From assembly GCF_000169175.1 (NCBI RefSeq), contig NZ_AAWS01000024.1, positions 1 through 64,000 on the forward strand: a stretch of 64,000 nucleotides of DNA, read 5' to 3'. Position numbers and translations under genes: made by a program. The DNA is from Microscilla marina ATCC 23134 (GTDB lineage: Bacteria > Bacteroidota > Bacteroidia > Cytophagales > Microscillaceae). Of the stretch, positions 17,238 to 28,800 are shown one piece after another (the first letter of the stretch is position 1; the number at the start of each line of letters is the position of its first letter). Under the pieces are notes generated by a model. It was not told where the DNA came from and made no database searches. It saw only the letters and a program-made list of their open reading frames with translations.

Positions 17238-18236
17238 ATGAAGTTCAGCGAAAGCTTTAAAAATAATATTTTACAACTACAGGACGCTGATTTTGAGCAA
17301 TATGCTACTGAATTATTTCATTATCAGGTAGCGCACAATGCCGTGTACAAAGAATACGTGGGTTATTTATCGGTAAAACCTGCTCAAGTAAAACGCTTGG
17401 CAGATATTCCTTTTTTGCCCGTTGAGTTGTTCAAATCGCATCAAATCATTAGTGGCAATAGCCAAGCTATCATTCAAAAGACGTTTGAAAGTAGTGCTAC
17501 CACTATGCAAACCACCAGCAAGCATCATGTGTTAGATTTGGACTTTTACCGAAAGGTGAGTCAACAACTATTTGAGCAAAAATACGGGGCGTTGACTGAC
17601 TTTCATGTCCTTGCTTTGTTGCCCTCTTACCTCGAACGCAACAACTCTTCGTTGGTATATATGGTACAGCATTTCATTGAGCAAAGCCAATCACCCGAAT
17701 CGGACTTTTTTCTGCACAACACCCAAATGTTGGTAGACAAGCTAAAGCATTTGCAGGCAAACAGTCAGCGTAAAATACTTTTGATAGGAGTCACTTTTGC
17801 CTTGCTAGACCTTGCTGAAGCGCACACGGTAGATTTGTCGGAGGTAATACTCATGGAAACCGGAGGAATGAAAGGACGGCGCAAAGAAATGTTGCGATCA
17901 GAAGTACACAAAGCATTAAAAGAGCGCTTTGGGGTAGCAGCAGTGCACTCAGAGTATGGCATGACCGAACTGTTGTCGCAAGCTTACTCTAGTGGGCACG
18001 AAGAGTTTGACATGCCCACTACCATGCGCATACTATTACGCGACGTAAACGACCCTTTGTATATAAACAACAATCTGCGTTATGGAGCCATCAATATAAT
18101 AGACTTGGCCAATGTAGATTCTTGTGCTTTTATAGCCACCCAAGACCTGGGTAAAGTCACTGGCGAGCGCACCTTTCAGGTATTAGGACGCCTAGACAAC
18201 AGCGATATTCGGGGGTGTAACTTGTTGGTGGTTTAG
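17238..18236 (+). CDS. LuxE-like acyl-protein synthetase
   Basis: With the start at 17238 (MKFSESFKNNIL) the protein is 332 residues. An in-frame extension back to 17145 is hydrophobic and unlike the family, so I prefer the later ATG. LuxE enzymes are AMP-forming ligases of the ANL superfamily that activate a carboxylic acid and pass it to a protein thiol. Family features include the FLPVELFKSHQI motif near residue 60, FESSATT in the nucleotide-binding position, ETGGMKGRR near residue 215, and HSEYGMTELLSQAY, a typical adenylate-binding segment, near residue 240. No luxC, luxD or luciferase gene is nearby, so bioluminescence is not implied. In this phylum such orphan genes are often linked to surface polysaccharide or lipid acylation; that is inference. 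Confidence 0.83.
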   Translation: MKFSESFKNNILQLQDADFEQYATELFHYQVAHNAVYKEYVGYLSVKPAQVKRLADIPFLPVELFKSHQIISGNSQAIIQKTFESSATTMQTTSKHHVLDLDFYRKVSQQLFEQKYGALTDFHVLALLPSYLERNNSSLVYMVQHFIEQSQSPESDFFLHNTQMLVDKLKHLQANSQRKILLIGVTFALLDLAEAHTVDLSEVILMETGGMKGRRKEMLRSEVHKALKERFGVAAVHSEYGMTELLSQAYSSGHEEFDMPTTMRILLRDVNDPLYINNNLRYGAINIIDLANVDSCAFIATQDLGKVTGERTFQVLGRLDNSDIRGCNLLVV

Positions 18237-18429
18237 TATTGAGAAATGGTTAGAGGGCTCTGTTTTTTTATTGCTGAGGTGCTCTGAAGCCCCTCGAAGT
18301 GAGGCTAAACCTCCATCTATCCATTTTGTAAACCATTAATAATCAGTAATCTATAAAATTGCTCACGTGTCTGCAAACTAGTACTCTAGCTTCTAAGTAG
18401 GTAAAGTAACAATTTGGTTAAATTTTGTT

Positions 18430-18494
18430 CTTTGACGATCTTGAAAAATTGAGCATAGCCGTAGCTACGTGATATTTTTCAAGAGAAGTCAAAG
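18430..18494. repeat. 65-bp interrupted hairpin
   Basis: CTTTGAC and CTTGAAAAAT (18440-18449) pair with ATTTTTCAAG (18474-18483) and GTCAAAG. The loop carries GAGCATAGCCGTAGCTACG. A hairpin of the same plan (A-rich stem, CATAGC..GCTATG loop) occurs at about 47770-47815. Confidence 0.5.
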
Positions 18495-18804
18495 GGCAAA
18501 GGAAGCGAAATAGTGCTTTACATATTTAGTGTCTGGAGTACTAGCCTAAAGCTAATATAATACCAAGGCTGGTTGAAAACCCATACAAACTCACTGTTAA
18601 GTAATTCAAGCATAACTATCTCTTGTATTGGGTTTTTGGCAAGACCAACACAATGCACATTCTTCGCTATTGTTACCCGCTCTCTTGGTCAGTTGCGCTT
18701 AAGACCAAGAGGAGGAGGGTAAGCTTGGTGATGGCTTTTAGAGGTAGACATACAAAGAATTTAGTGTACGGGTAATGGCAGCGATTTGGTATAATAGCTG
18801 TAGA

Positions 18805-19164
18805 AGCTTCTAACTACGCTTTTTATAAGCTACTGAAAATCAACGTGATACAAAAGTGTAGTTACCTGTGGAACAGGGTCTAGCACCGATATTCATCGGT
18901 ATCTAAGGACTTGCGACTTGTCGCTTAAAGCTTGCCCCTGTTAGTGCTTCTAACTATAAAATTTGTAAACCACTGAAAACAAGCATACGATGGATTTGTT
19001 AGTTGCCTATGGAACAGGGTGTACCTAGCACCTTGTCAGGGCTTTTTATAAGTTACTAAAAATCAACATGATAGAAAAAGTGTAGTTACCTGTGGAATAG
19101 GGTGTAGCACCGATATTCATCGGTATCTAAGGACTTGCGACTTGTCGCTTGAAGATTTCCCCTG
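18805..19164. repeat. Three copies of a dispersed intergenic repeat
   Basis: Copies lie at about 18805-18940, 18946-19032 and 19041-19164. They share TACTGAAAATCAA, TAGTTACCTGTGGAACAGGG and a CTAGCACC block. The first and third also share the hairpin ACCGATATTCATCGGT and the stretch TCTAAGGACTTGCGACTTG, and differ at few positions. Related copies occur at about 39551-39703 and 51080-51167. Confidence 0.75.
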
Positions 19165-19177
19165 CAGGCGCTATGGA

Positions 19178-19738
19178 CTAATACAAAATATTGGTCTGAG
19201 GCAATGCCTCTTGCAAAGCTTGTATTTGTTCTACGGTGAGCAAATTGCCCGTAAGTTGGATAGTTTTGAGCTGGGGCATTTGCCAGAGCACTTCGGGCAG
19301 GGTCATCAGGCGGTTTTGTCTGAGGTCGAGGTGCTTAAGTTGAGTCAATTGTACCAAACTAGCGGGCAATGAATGCAACATGCCATAAAAAAGTTCCAGG
19401 GTTTCGAGGCGGGTAAGTTGGCTGACTACTTCGGGTAGCTGCTTCAAACGATGATAGTCTAGTTTCAGGGTTTGAAGTTGCTTGAGCTGACCCAATTGAT
19501 CGGGCAAACTTTTGATGCCCATAAATGAGAAGTCCAGCGTAGTCATTTCTTGCAAAGGAGCCATCAACTCTTCGTTTAAACACAGCCAGCAGGAATATTT
19601 GGTTTTGGTAAGCCCTTGGTAAAATGTCTTGGGCAAGTCCATTCCTTTGGCAATTTGAATCGCCAGTTGAAAGTTTTCTGTACTTTCGCTGTTAAGCAAT
19701 CGTACCAAGTTGCTGATGTCATCGATAGAGTGATTCAT
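19178..19738 (-). CDS. Leucine-rich repeat protein
   Basis: The 186-residue cytoplasmic protein has an alpha-helical N-terminal part (about 1-65) with a CWLC cysteine pair near residue 52. About five leucine-rich repeats of 23 residues follow (about 65-180), with the plan LxxLxLxxxxLxxLPxxLxQLxx. Examples are LQTLKLDYHRLKQLPEVVSQ and LKHLDLRQNRLMTLPEVL. There is no signal peptide or membrane segment. LRR scaffolds bind proteins; the partner is unknown. The gene is divergent from the PAP2 gene with only about 65 bases between start codons. Confidence 0.85.
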   Translation of the reverse strand: MNHSIDDISNLVRLLNSESTENFQLAIQIAKGMDLPKTFYQGLTKTKYSCWLCLNEELMAPLQEMTTLDFSFMGIKSLPDQLGQLKQLQTLKLDYHRLKQLPEVVSQLTRLETLELFYGMLHSLPASLVQLTQLKHLDLRQNRLMTLPEVLWQMPQLKTIQLTGNLLTVEQIQALQEALPQTNILY

Positions 19739-19802
19739 GAAAGCATTGTTTTAAAGTGAGTTATTGGCAAATTTCTCTATTTTTGCATCAAATTTTAAGA
19801 CA

Positions 19803-20450
19803 ATGCGCCAAATTATCCGTCAAAACTCCATATTTTTCATCTTACTGACCCTCTACCTTATTATAGGAGGCATCCTTTTGTTAAACCACCAAAAAGGAGA
19901 ACTAGAGCTGTGGCTCAATCAAAGACATACCCCATTGGGCGATGTGTTTTTTAAATATGTCACTTTTTTGGGTGATGGCACCTTTTGCTTGATCATGGGG
20001 GGAGTGTTGCTTTTTGTCCGGTTTTACTATGCTTTATTGGCTTTATTACCTTTACTGAGTGGTTTGGTTACTCAGTTGTTCAAACGTACTATTTACGCCA
20101 ATGCCGGACGCCCCAAGTCATTTTTTGGCAACGATTCATCGCTCAATTTTGTCAGCGGGTATGAATTTGAACATTTAAGCTGCTGCAATAGCTTTCCATC
20201 GGGGCACACCACTACCGCTTTTGCGGTTTTTCTTGCGTTTGCTTTTATAGTGCGGTCTTCTTACCTCAAAGCATTGTTTTTTTTCCTGGCATTATTTGCG
20301 GCTATATCACGGGTATATTTGTTGCAGCACTTCTTTGTCGACACTTACTTTGGAGCTATTTTGGGTACAACTACCATGTGCCTTTTCCTGTGGTGGCTTG
20401 AGCATAAAAAAGTAGGCGAAAGTGCTTTGATGCAAAAACGCCTGGGATAA
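19803..20450 (+). CDS. PAP2-family membrane phosphatase
   Basis: The 215-residue protein begins best at the ATG at 19803; the longer frame from a TTG at 19764 adds 13 residues that look like leader. It has about five to six membrane helices. All three parts of the PAP2 signature are present: KRTIYANAGRP (K-x6-RP), SFPSGHTTTAF (PSGH) and SRVYLLQHFFVD (SR-x5-H-x3-D). These enzymes remove phosphate from lipids such as phosphatidic acid or undecaprenyl pyrophosphate. The SpoIIE-type gene follows after 113 bases in the same direction and could be co-transcribed. Confidence 0.92.
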   Translation: MRQIIRQNSIFFILLTLYLIIGGILLLNHQKGELELWLNQRHTPLGDVFFKYVTFLGDGTFCLIMGGVLLFVRFYYALLALLPLLSGLVTQLFKRTIYANAGRPKSFFGNDSSLNFVSGYEFEHLSCCNSFPSGHTTTAFAVFLAFAFIVRSSYLKALFFFLALFAAISRVYLLQHFFVDTYFGAILGTTTMCLFLWWLEHKKVGESALMQKRLG

Positions 20451-20563
20451 TCGATACTTGCAACATTTTGGGCAAATCAACCACTGAATTCTTTCGTTCA
20501 AAGTGTATCTGTCTTTAACACTGGCTATGGGTGATTTTTATAGTCACATAAAACAATATTGAG

Positions 20564-22492
20564 ATGATTTTAACAAGGTATTTTGGTTTGAAGTGGTATT
20601 TAACCACCCTGATGCTATTAGTAGGAGTAGGCTTAGCAGCACAAACTTCCTGGCGCAAAGCCAAAAAGACCAAACAAGCGGACATTACGGTGTATCATAT
20701 CAACTTTGCCCCCTTTATTTATACCAAAAACCAACAGGTTACGGGGTTAGAGGCAGAACTTTTACGTTACTTTGTGAAATTTGTCGGTAAAGAATATGAG
20801 GTGAAAACCCAACTCAACTTCGCTTTGCAAAACAGCTTTGGAGAGGTATACAGTCAAGTAAAAAATGGACCATCGGGAACCTTTGCCGCTTCTTCTTTTT
20901 CGGTAACCAGTGCCCGCAGAAAAGAAGTACAGTTTAGCCCGATCTACATGCCCGATATTTCTATTGTGATTTCAAGCAATAATCTCCCTATACTAGCCGA
21001 CACCAACGACATAAACGCCAGCTTTGATAGCTTGACTGTAGTACAAGTGCCCAATAGTACCGATGTAAAACACATTCAGCGAATAGCCCCTTATTTTTCT
21101 AACCTCCAATATAAAAATATTGAGCACTTTGAAGATGCCCCCTTAATGGTGTCTCAAAACGACAACTGTATTGCTTATGTACAATTGACCACCTATTTTA
21201 CTGCCCTACAGGACAATATAAAGGTAAAACGGCAAAACCTTTTTCAAATCAATAAAATAGGGATGGCCATCGTATTGCCCCTGAAAAGTGACTGGGATGA
21301 GCCAATCAATGCCTTCTTTGCTTCCCCAGAGTTTAAGCCTTTGGTCAATCGTTTGATAAAAAAGTACTTTGGAGACGATGTAACCGACCTGATTTGGCAA
21401 ATAGCTCGAACCGAAAGCGGCAATGATAAAAATGTGTTGCTGTTAACTAAAGAAAAAGAACTCAAGGAGTTGGAAATTGCCAAAAAACAACTGGAAATTA
21501 ATCGGCAGGTATGGCAACGCAACGCCTCTGTCATCGCAGTATTGGCAATATTAATCATTGCATTTTTTATTTATAGTCGCTACCAGTTGCAACAAAAAAG
21601 CAATCAACTATTAAAGCAAAAAGGTACCGAGCTTGCCAGTAAAAACGAAGAACTGAGACAGCAGCAAGAGCAAATATTGACGCAACAGCATTTTATAGAA
21701 AATAAAAATACAGAGCTGGAGCGAAAAAATAAAGAAGTGGCAGCAAGCATACAAACCGCTCAAGTGATTCAGAATGGCATATTGCCGCATGAACAGCGTT
21801 TACAAGCTTTGCTGTCTGACTATTTTGTGTTGTACCAACCTAAAGACATTGTCTCAGGTGATTTTTACTGGGTAGCCCACCGCGACAATCGGGTGTTTTT
21901 GGCGGTGGCTGATTGTACCGGACACGGAGTACCGGGAGCACTGATGTCTATGGTGAGCTATATGATGTTGGACAAGCTGGTAATGATGGAAAAACTAGAC
22001 AATCCTGCCGATATCTTGAACCGTTGCCACGTAGATTTACAAAAATCGTTGCAGGGAAGTAATGAAACCAACCAACAGGGGATGGATATTATTTTTCTGA
22101 CGTTGACTCCGCTGGAAAACGGGCAGGTATCTATAGTTTTTGCTGGAGCCAAACGTCCGTTGTATTATATTTCTGCGGGCGAAACCCATCTGCAAGAGAT
22201 AAAAGGTTGTAGGCGGTCTATTGGTGGTTTTCACCGTAATAACTTATTGTTTATTCAGCACGAACTGGTGCTTGACCAAGAGAGTGTTATTTACCTGACT
22301 ACGGATGGATTTGTAGATCAAAATAACAAAGATCGGAAAAAAGTTGGGACAGATACCTTCAAAGAATTATTGCAAAGCATTGCCCCAAAAAAACTAAATG
22401 CCCAAAAAGAAGACCTGCAAAAATTCTTGCAAACCCACATGACTGACACCACCCAACGTGATGATATTTTGGTGATGGGGGTTAGCTTATAA
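20564..22492 (+). CDS. Periplasmic solute-binding sensor fused to a SpoIIE-type PP2C phosphatase (second copy)
   Basis: The 642-residue protein has the same order of parts as the gene at 2404-4335: signal peptide (about 1-26), SBP_bac_3-like sensor domain (about 35-270), membrane helix (about 320-338), coiled coil (about 340-415) and SpoIIE/PP2C domain (about 435-642). Conserved catalytic motifs are SGDFYWVAHRDN, DCTGHGVPGALMS, TTDGFVDQN and RDDILVMG. The two proteins align without large gaps and share long identical stretches such as ENKNTELERKNKEVA against ESKNTELERKNKEVA. They are paralogues separated by about 16 kb and inverted relative to each other. The sensor domain is the part most diverged, which suggests different ligands feeding similar outputs. 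Confidence 0.88.
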   Translation: MILTRYFGLKWYLTTLMLLVGVGLAAQTSWRKAKKTKQADITVYHINFAPFIYTKNQQVTGLEAELLRYFVKFVGKEYEVKTQLNFALQNSFGEVYSQVKNGPSGTFAASSFSVTSARRKEVQFSPIYMPDISIVISSNNLPILADTNDINASFDSLTVVQVPNSTDVKHIQRIAPYFSNLQYKNIEHFEDAPLMVSQNDNCIAYVQLTTYFTALQDNIKVKRQNLFQINKIGMAIVLPLKSDWDEPINAFFASPEFKPLVNRLIKKYFGDDVTDLIWQIARTESGNDKNVLLLTKEKELKELEIAKKQLEINRQVWQRNASVIAVLAILIIAFFIYSRYQLQQKSNQLLKQKGTELASKNEELRQQQEQILTQQHFIENKNTELERKNKEVAASIQTAQVIQNGILPHEQRLQALLSDYFVLYQPKDIVSGDFYWVAHRDNRVFLAVADCTGHGVPGALMSMVSYMMLDKLVMMEKLDNPADILNRCHVDLQKSLQGSNETNQQGMDIIFLTLTPLENGQVSIVFAGAKRPLYYISAGETHLQEIKGCRRSIGGFHRNNLLFIQHELVLDQESVIYLTTDGFVDQNNKDRKKVGTDTFKELLQSIAPKKLNAQKEDLQKFLQTHMTDTTQRDDILVMGVSL

Positions 22493-22893
22493 TTTTTTAT
22501 TGAACAAGTAAAGTTCTAAAACGCTGTTCAAATGAAGCTAATAAACAGGCACCTACCGTGAGTCACCCCTACCTTTTGATGGTGCGCTACACCAATATGC
22601 ATTGTTTTTTAAGGCTTGTCGTTACTTATTTGCTTATCACAAGCTTACCCCTCCTTATTACTTATGTAAGTAAAATTACCTCATCAGATTAATTGTAGTA
22701 GTTGTTGTATAAACTTACGTGCTATTTAGCCGATATTTATTGGAGTAAAATTTTAATTAACCCCTTGTATTTGTATTTTGGTAGAAGCAATACCTTGTTT
22801 TGCTAAAAAAACATTCTGAAACTAACATTGTACGATTGATCAGTTTTGCTGATTTTGTCGGACTATGACACCTCAACTTATACAATTATAGAA
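22493..22893. other. Intergenic region before the first giant adhesin gene
   Basis: About 400 bases with no gene, terminator or repeat that I can support. An ATT-rich leader precedes the likely ATG at 22894. Confidence 0.4.
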
Positions 22894-25800
22894 ATGAGAA
22901 CAACAACTACTCAAAGGCTGCAGTATGTAGGCTTGCTTCAAACGATTCACAAAAATAAACCCAAAGCTGCCGTTTGGCGGTATTTATTAACCTTACTTTG
23001 TTTGATTACCTTAGTTGGTTCTCAGGGGTGGGCACAAACCAATAATGCGCTGGATTTTGATGGGACTGGTGATTATGTAAATGTACCAGACAATGCCTCG
23101 CTTGATTTTAATAGCCAAGCATTTACCTTTGAACTCTGGGCGAAAAATGCAGGGGCAGGCACCCAAACTTTGATTAGTAAACGAAACGGAGGGCAGGGGT
23201 ATGACTTGGTGCATAACGGAACCGATTTTGTGTTTACGGTAGTAGACGGGATACCCAATACAGTGCAACTATCGCATACGGCTACTTTTCTGACGAGCTG
23301 GACGCACATTGCTGCAAGTTATGATCCTTCTACTGGAGCCGACAATATCAAGCTTTATATCAATGGGGTAGAAGTAGCCAAAGGGAGTGACAACGCTGCG
23401 GGTGATTTGAGCAATGCCTTAGATTTTCGTATAGGCACTAACGGAGCAGCTACCAATGATTTTCAAGGGCAAATAGATGAAGTACGTGTGTGGAATGACA
23501 TTCGTACCCAAAAAGAAATCTCACTCAATATGAACAACACTCTTGCAGGGAGCGAAGCCAACCTAGTAGCCTATTACCCGCTCAACGAGGGAGTAGCCAA
23601 TGGCAACAATGCTGCTTTGACTACAGTGTTTGATGCTACAACCAACAACTTGAATGGAACGCTCACCAACTTTACCAAAACGGGTACCACCTCTAATTTT
23701 GTGGGAGGCTTTACAGCGGTAAATAATGCGTTGGATTTTGATGGAATAGATGATTATGTAAGTATTCCACATAATGCTTCTCTAGCGATTACTTCAAATA
23801 TTACTTTGGAAGCCTGGGTTAACACTACCAACACTACAGAACAATATATTACAACTAAAAGTGCTTCTTCTTGGTATCTTTCAGTGAATGTTTCGGCAGG
23901 CAAGGCAGGAATTTTTTTAGAAGGCGTATCAGCTGCGTGGTTATATAGTACTAGTGATGTAAATGATGGAAACTGGCACCATATAGCAGCTACGTATGAT
24001 GGAGCTAATGTAGTAATTTATGTCGACGGGGTGCAAGAAAATACGGTAGCTTACACAGGAACAATTACCAATAATACCAATGAGGTAGAGATAGGACGTA
24101 GAGGCGGAACACTCTATTTTAATGGTAGCATAGACGAAGTACGTATATGGAATGTAGCACGCACTTGTGCCCAAATCAAAGAAACCAAAGATGTAGAGCT
24201 CAAAGGCAACGAAACTGGGTTGGCAGCTTATTATAACTTCAACTATGGAGTAGCTTTGGGTACCAATACTAGTGTAACTACTTTGCCTGACCTAAGCACC
24301 AATGCCAACAATGGTACCTTAAATACTTTTACTCTTTCGGGTGCCACTAGCAACTGGGTAGACGGTTCAGGCAACAATGTAAGCGGCAATAGCCCCGACT
24401 TGCAACCCGAAATAAATGTGCAAGCCAACACCAATGACATTGCCAGTGGCGAAACCACTATCAATACTACCCTCAACACCTTCTTTCCTTTTACGGCCAT
24501 TGGTAGCAATGTATCACAAACTTTTACTTTACAAAACACAGACACAGGTACTTTGATGGTGAGTTCAGTCACTAGCTCAGATGCCAACTTTTCTGTATCT
24601 ACTTTGAGCAACCTTACGGGGGGTAACAATACCACCTTTACCATTACTTATGCCCCTACCATGTCGGGTGTGCACACCTCTACCATCACCATCAATAGCA
24701 ATGATTGTGACGAAGCGGCTTATACTTTTCAGGTGCGTGGTACTGGTGCTTCGGGCAATGCCAATGCTTTAGATTTTGATGGGACAGGTGACCATGTAAC
24801 GGCTAGTTTGGATGGAACAGGGCTAACCAATGTAACTGTAGAAATGTGGTTAAACCCAGGTGTGTTGGGCACCAGCAATGTTTTACACTGGAACAATGCT
24901 TTGGCAGGAGCCAGCCCTTTTATAGATTTTAAAGATGCATCGGGAACCCTCAATGTAAATGTGAATGGAGGAGACAACCTTTCTACTACTATTTTGGCGG
25001 GGCAATGGACACACATTGCTTTGATCCATGATGGTACTGATTGGCGTTTGTATAAAAATGGACAATTGGCGGGAACCTATACAGGTGGAACTGCCAACAT
25101 TGCCAACGCTACCGCTTTGTATATGGCGGGGGGAGCTGCTGGAAATTATGATGGATTGATAGATGAGGTAAGGGTTTGGAGTGATGTACGTACTCAGAAT
25201 GAACTCATTGCTAATATGAACAATGAACTGGCAGGAACCGAAGCCAACTTGGTAGCTTATTACAATTTTAACCAAGGAACTGCCGGAGGCAATAATACTA
25301 CCGAACTTACCGTGTTAGATGCTAGTCTTAACGGCAACAATAGTACTGATATTAGCACTACTGGTTTCGAGACAGGTACAGCCTCTACTAGTTTGAACGA
25401 AGGGACATCTTCTAACTATTTGGCTGGGTTTACTAAGGTGAAAAATGCGTTGGATTTTGATGGAATAGATGATTATGTGGAAGCCACTGTAGATGGAACA
25501 GGGCTTACTAATGTAACCCTGGAAATGTGGGTCAATGTAGGAACTTTGGGGACTAACAATATTTTCCATTGGAACAATGCTTTGGCAGGAGCCAACCCTT
25601 TTATAGATTTTAAGGATAACTCGGGAACGCTTAACGTAAATGTAGATGGCGGAGATAACTTGTCTACAACTATCACAGCGGGGCAGTGGTACCACTTGGC
25701 TGTTACTTATGATGGCACCGATTGGCGTTTGTATTTGGATGGACAATTGGTTGGTACTTACACTGGAGGAACTACCAACATTGCCAATGCTTCTAGCATA

Positions 25801-28800
25801 TTTATGGGACAAGGTTCGGTTGGAAACTATGATGGTGTGATAGATGAGGTACGTATCTGGAATGTAGCCCGCACTTGTGCCGAAATAAACGCCTACAAAG
25901 GAATAGAACTGGCAGGTACCGAAACAGGGTTAGTGGCTTATTATAATTTTAACCACGGAACCGCTGCAGGCAACAATACTGGGCTTACTGCTTTGCCTGA
26001 TGTAAGCACCAACAACAATACGGGTACTTTGACCAACTTTGTGGGACTCGACGGCAGTGTAAACAGTGGACAAACCTCTAACTGGGTAGATGGTTCGGGC
26101 AACAATGTAAGTGGAACAACGCCTGCCAACCAGCCCGAAGCCAATGTGCAAGGTAATAACAATGACATTGTAGATGGCAGTACGGCAATCAATGGAACTA
26201 TAGACACCGACTTTGGCAATGTGTATGTAGGCATTAGTAATACTATTACTTATACCATTCAAAACACAGGAGCCGCTACGCTCAATATTACCAATATTAC
26301 CTTAGGCGGCGCTGTGCCTGGCGATTATACCTTGGGTACTGCACCTACCACCATTGCTGCGGGTGGTTCGGCTACTTTTACAGTGACCTTTAGCCCCAGT
26401 GCTATAGGCACCCGCGAAGCAGAAATAACTATTAACAATGACGATTGTGACGAAGGGGTGTATAACTTTACTATTCAGGGGATAGGGCAACAAGCCGCGC
26501 CTGGTGGAGTTACTACTGGGTTGAGGCTGTGGCTAAAGGCTAATGCAGGAGTCACAGGAACAACTAATGTGACCCAGTGGAACGACCAAAGTGGAAGTGG
26601 AGTGGCAAATGCTACAGAGGTTACTAATGGTCCTTTGTTAGTAACCAACGGGTTTAACTTTAACCCTGTGCTTACTTTTGACCGTGCCAACAGTGAACTT
26701 TTGACTACCTCTGGGGGTATTTTTGGGGCAAGTGCTATTACCGATGTGAACGTGTATATGTTAAGCCGAACCAATAGCACCAACACCGATGCCGCATTTC
26801 AAGAAACAGTAAGTACGGGGGCATTCAATGCCTTTATTCCTGGAACAACCGATATTGAATGGAATGCTGGAAATAATGCGGGTGATCATGTACTTACTGC
26901 CACTTGGGGAGGCAATACCACTGATCCGTTTTTGTGGACGCTAAATTATAGTAGTACTACTACCACTCCAGATGGCAATAATCAGGACATTCGCCGCAAT
27001 GGTGTAAACATTGGCAATGATGCAACCGCTACTGGTTTTACTGGGCAAAACAATGATATGCTTATAGGAACAGATGGGGCTAACTACTGGGATGCTACTC
27101 TGGGTGAAATGATTGTCTATACATCTTCTCTGAATGCCACTCAGCAACAACAAATAGAATCTTACCTAGGGCTTAAATATGGCATTACCAAATCGGGCGA
27201 TTACCTCGCTTCGGACGGAACCACTAAAATGTGGGATGCTACCGCAGGAGCCACTTACTTGAATGATATTGCGGGCATAGGGCGCGATGATCTTTCTGCT
27301 CTGAACCAAAAGCAATCAAAGAGCATCAACTCGGGGGCAGCCCTTACCGTAGGTTTGGGCACTGTAGCTACTGACAATGCCAGCAATACCAATACTTTCT
27401 CGGTTGATAAACGATTTATGACTTGGGGGCACAATGCTGCAACAATTAATTATAGTGCTGGGGTAGACGCTGGAGTACCCAATGCTGGGGTTGATAAGCG
27501 CATTGCCCGAGTTTGGCAAATACAAGACGGTGGAGTAGGAGCCACCCAGGTAAAATTTGACATTAGCCAATTTAGTAACTTTACCGCTATCACCGCCGGA
27601 GAGTTTGCCCTATTGATAGACGATGATGGTACTGATTTCTCAAATGCTACCGTAGTCATTGCCAGCGAATTTGCCAGCAATGTGGTTACTTTCAATGAGG
27701 TGGATTTTGGTGGCACTACCAAGTACATTAGCCTGGGGCAATGGAAAGGAACTACCACCAGTAGCGAAAAAGGCAGTTACTTGTCTTGCACCAGCGCTTC
27801 GAGTCATCATGTGTCTACTGCTTCATTGGTAACCAACGCCAATACTAACTTTACCGTAGAAGTATGGTTTCAGTGGGATGGAGCCGGGGCAGGCGACCGC
27901 ACCTTGTTTTACAATGGTGCCACAGGAAGCAGCAATGGTTACGGGTTAGTATTTGACGGTACCCATGTGGTGCCTAGGGTAAACGGGACTAAAGTAAGCA
28001 ATACTACCACCACTATTACTGCCAATACCTGGTACCATGTAGCGTTGGTAGGCGATGGTGCCAATCTTAAACTATACGTCAACGGAAAAGAAGAAATCTT
28101 AGGATCTACTGCCTTGCCTGCTGTGCCTACTACAGGTACCTTTATTGGCTCAGACAACGGTGCTGGCAACTATTTCTCTGGAAAAATAGAAGAAGTAAGA
28201 TTTTGGAATGTTACCCGTACAGAAACTCAGTTGAGGGAGTATATGCACCTTACTTTAGAAGGTTCAGAAACGGGCGTAGTAGCTTACTATCAGTTCAATG
28301 CAGACAGTGGCAATGCAATAGACGCCATAGGCAGCAACAATGGTACTTTGCAAAATGGTGTAACCCGTACTGTTTCTGATTGCCCCGTAGGCAAAGGGCG
28401 CAGTGTTACCAATAACATTACGGCATCGGGCAACCAAGTATTTGCCAATACCGGAGTAGCCATCAACTTTGCTACAGGAGTGTTGCCCCAAGGCGATGTA
28501 GTAGTGACTCAGCTCGATGGAGTAGATGCTCCTACCAATGTGCCTACCGACGTAACAACTTATCCGAGTGCTTATTGGATTGTGCGCAACTACGGCGCTA
28601 ATAGTAACTTTACCCAGCTTGCCCAAATTGAGTTTACCATTCCTACAGGTAACACAGTATCGGTAGACGACCAAACCAACCCCAGCAACATTGGGTTGTA
28701 CAAGCGTGCTTCTAACGCGGGCAATAGCGACCCTTGGGTATTTATGGGGGGTGCTACTACTGCCAACGCTTCTACTGGAGTCATTACTTTTACTACTTTC

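Larger units (their letters stand above)
18237..19177. other. Long intergenic region rich in repeats
   Basis: This 941-base gap has no credible gene. It contains a long hairpin (18430-18494) and three repeat copies (18805-19164). The left part, 18237-18430, shows nothing distinct. Confidence 0.6.

Noticed and set aside
17238..18236. Bioluminescence locus
   Set aside because: Only a LuxE-like gene is present. No luciferase or luxC/luxD genes lie nearby.
18805..19164. Possible CRISPR array
   Set aside because: The repeats are about 90-135 bases, irregular in length, diverged and without uniform spacers. Dispersed copies elsewhere fit an intergenic repeat family better.
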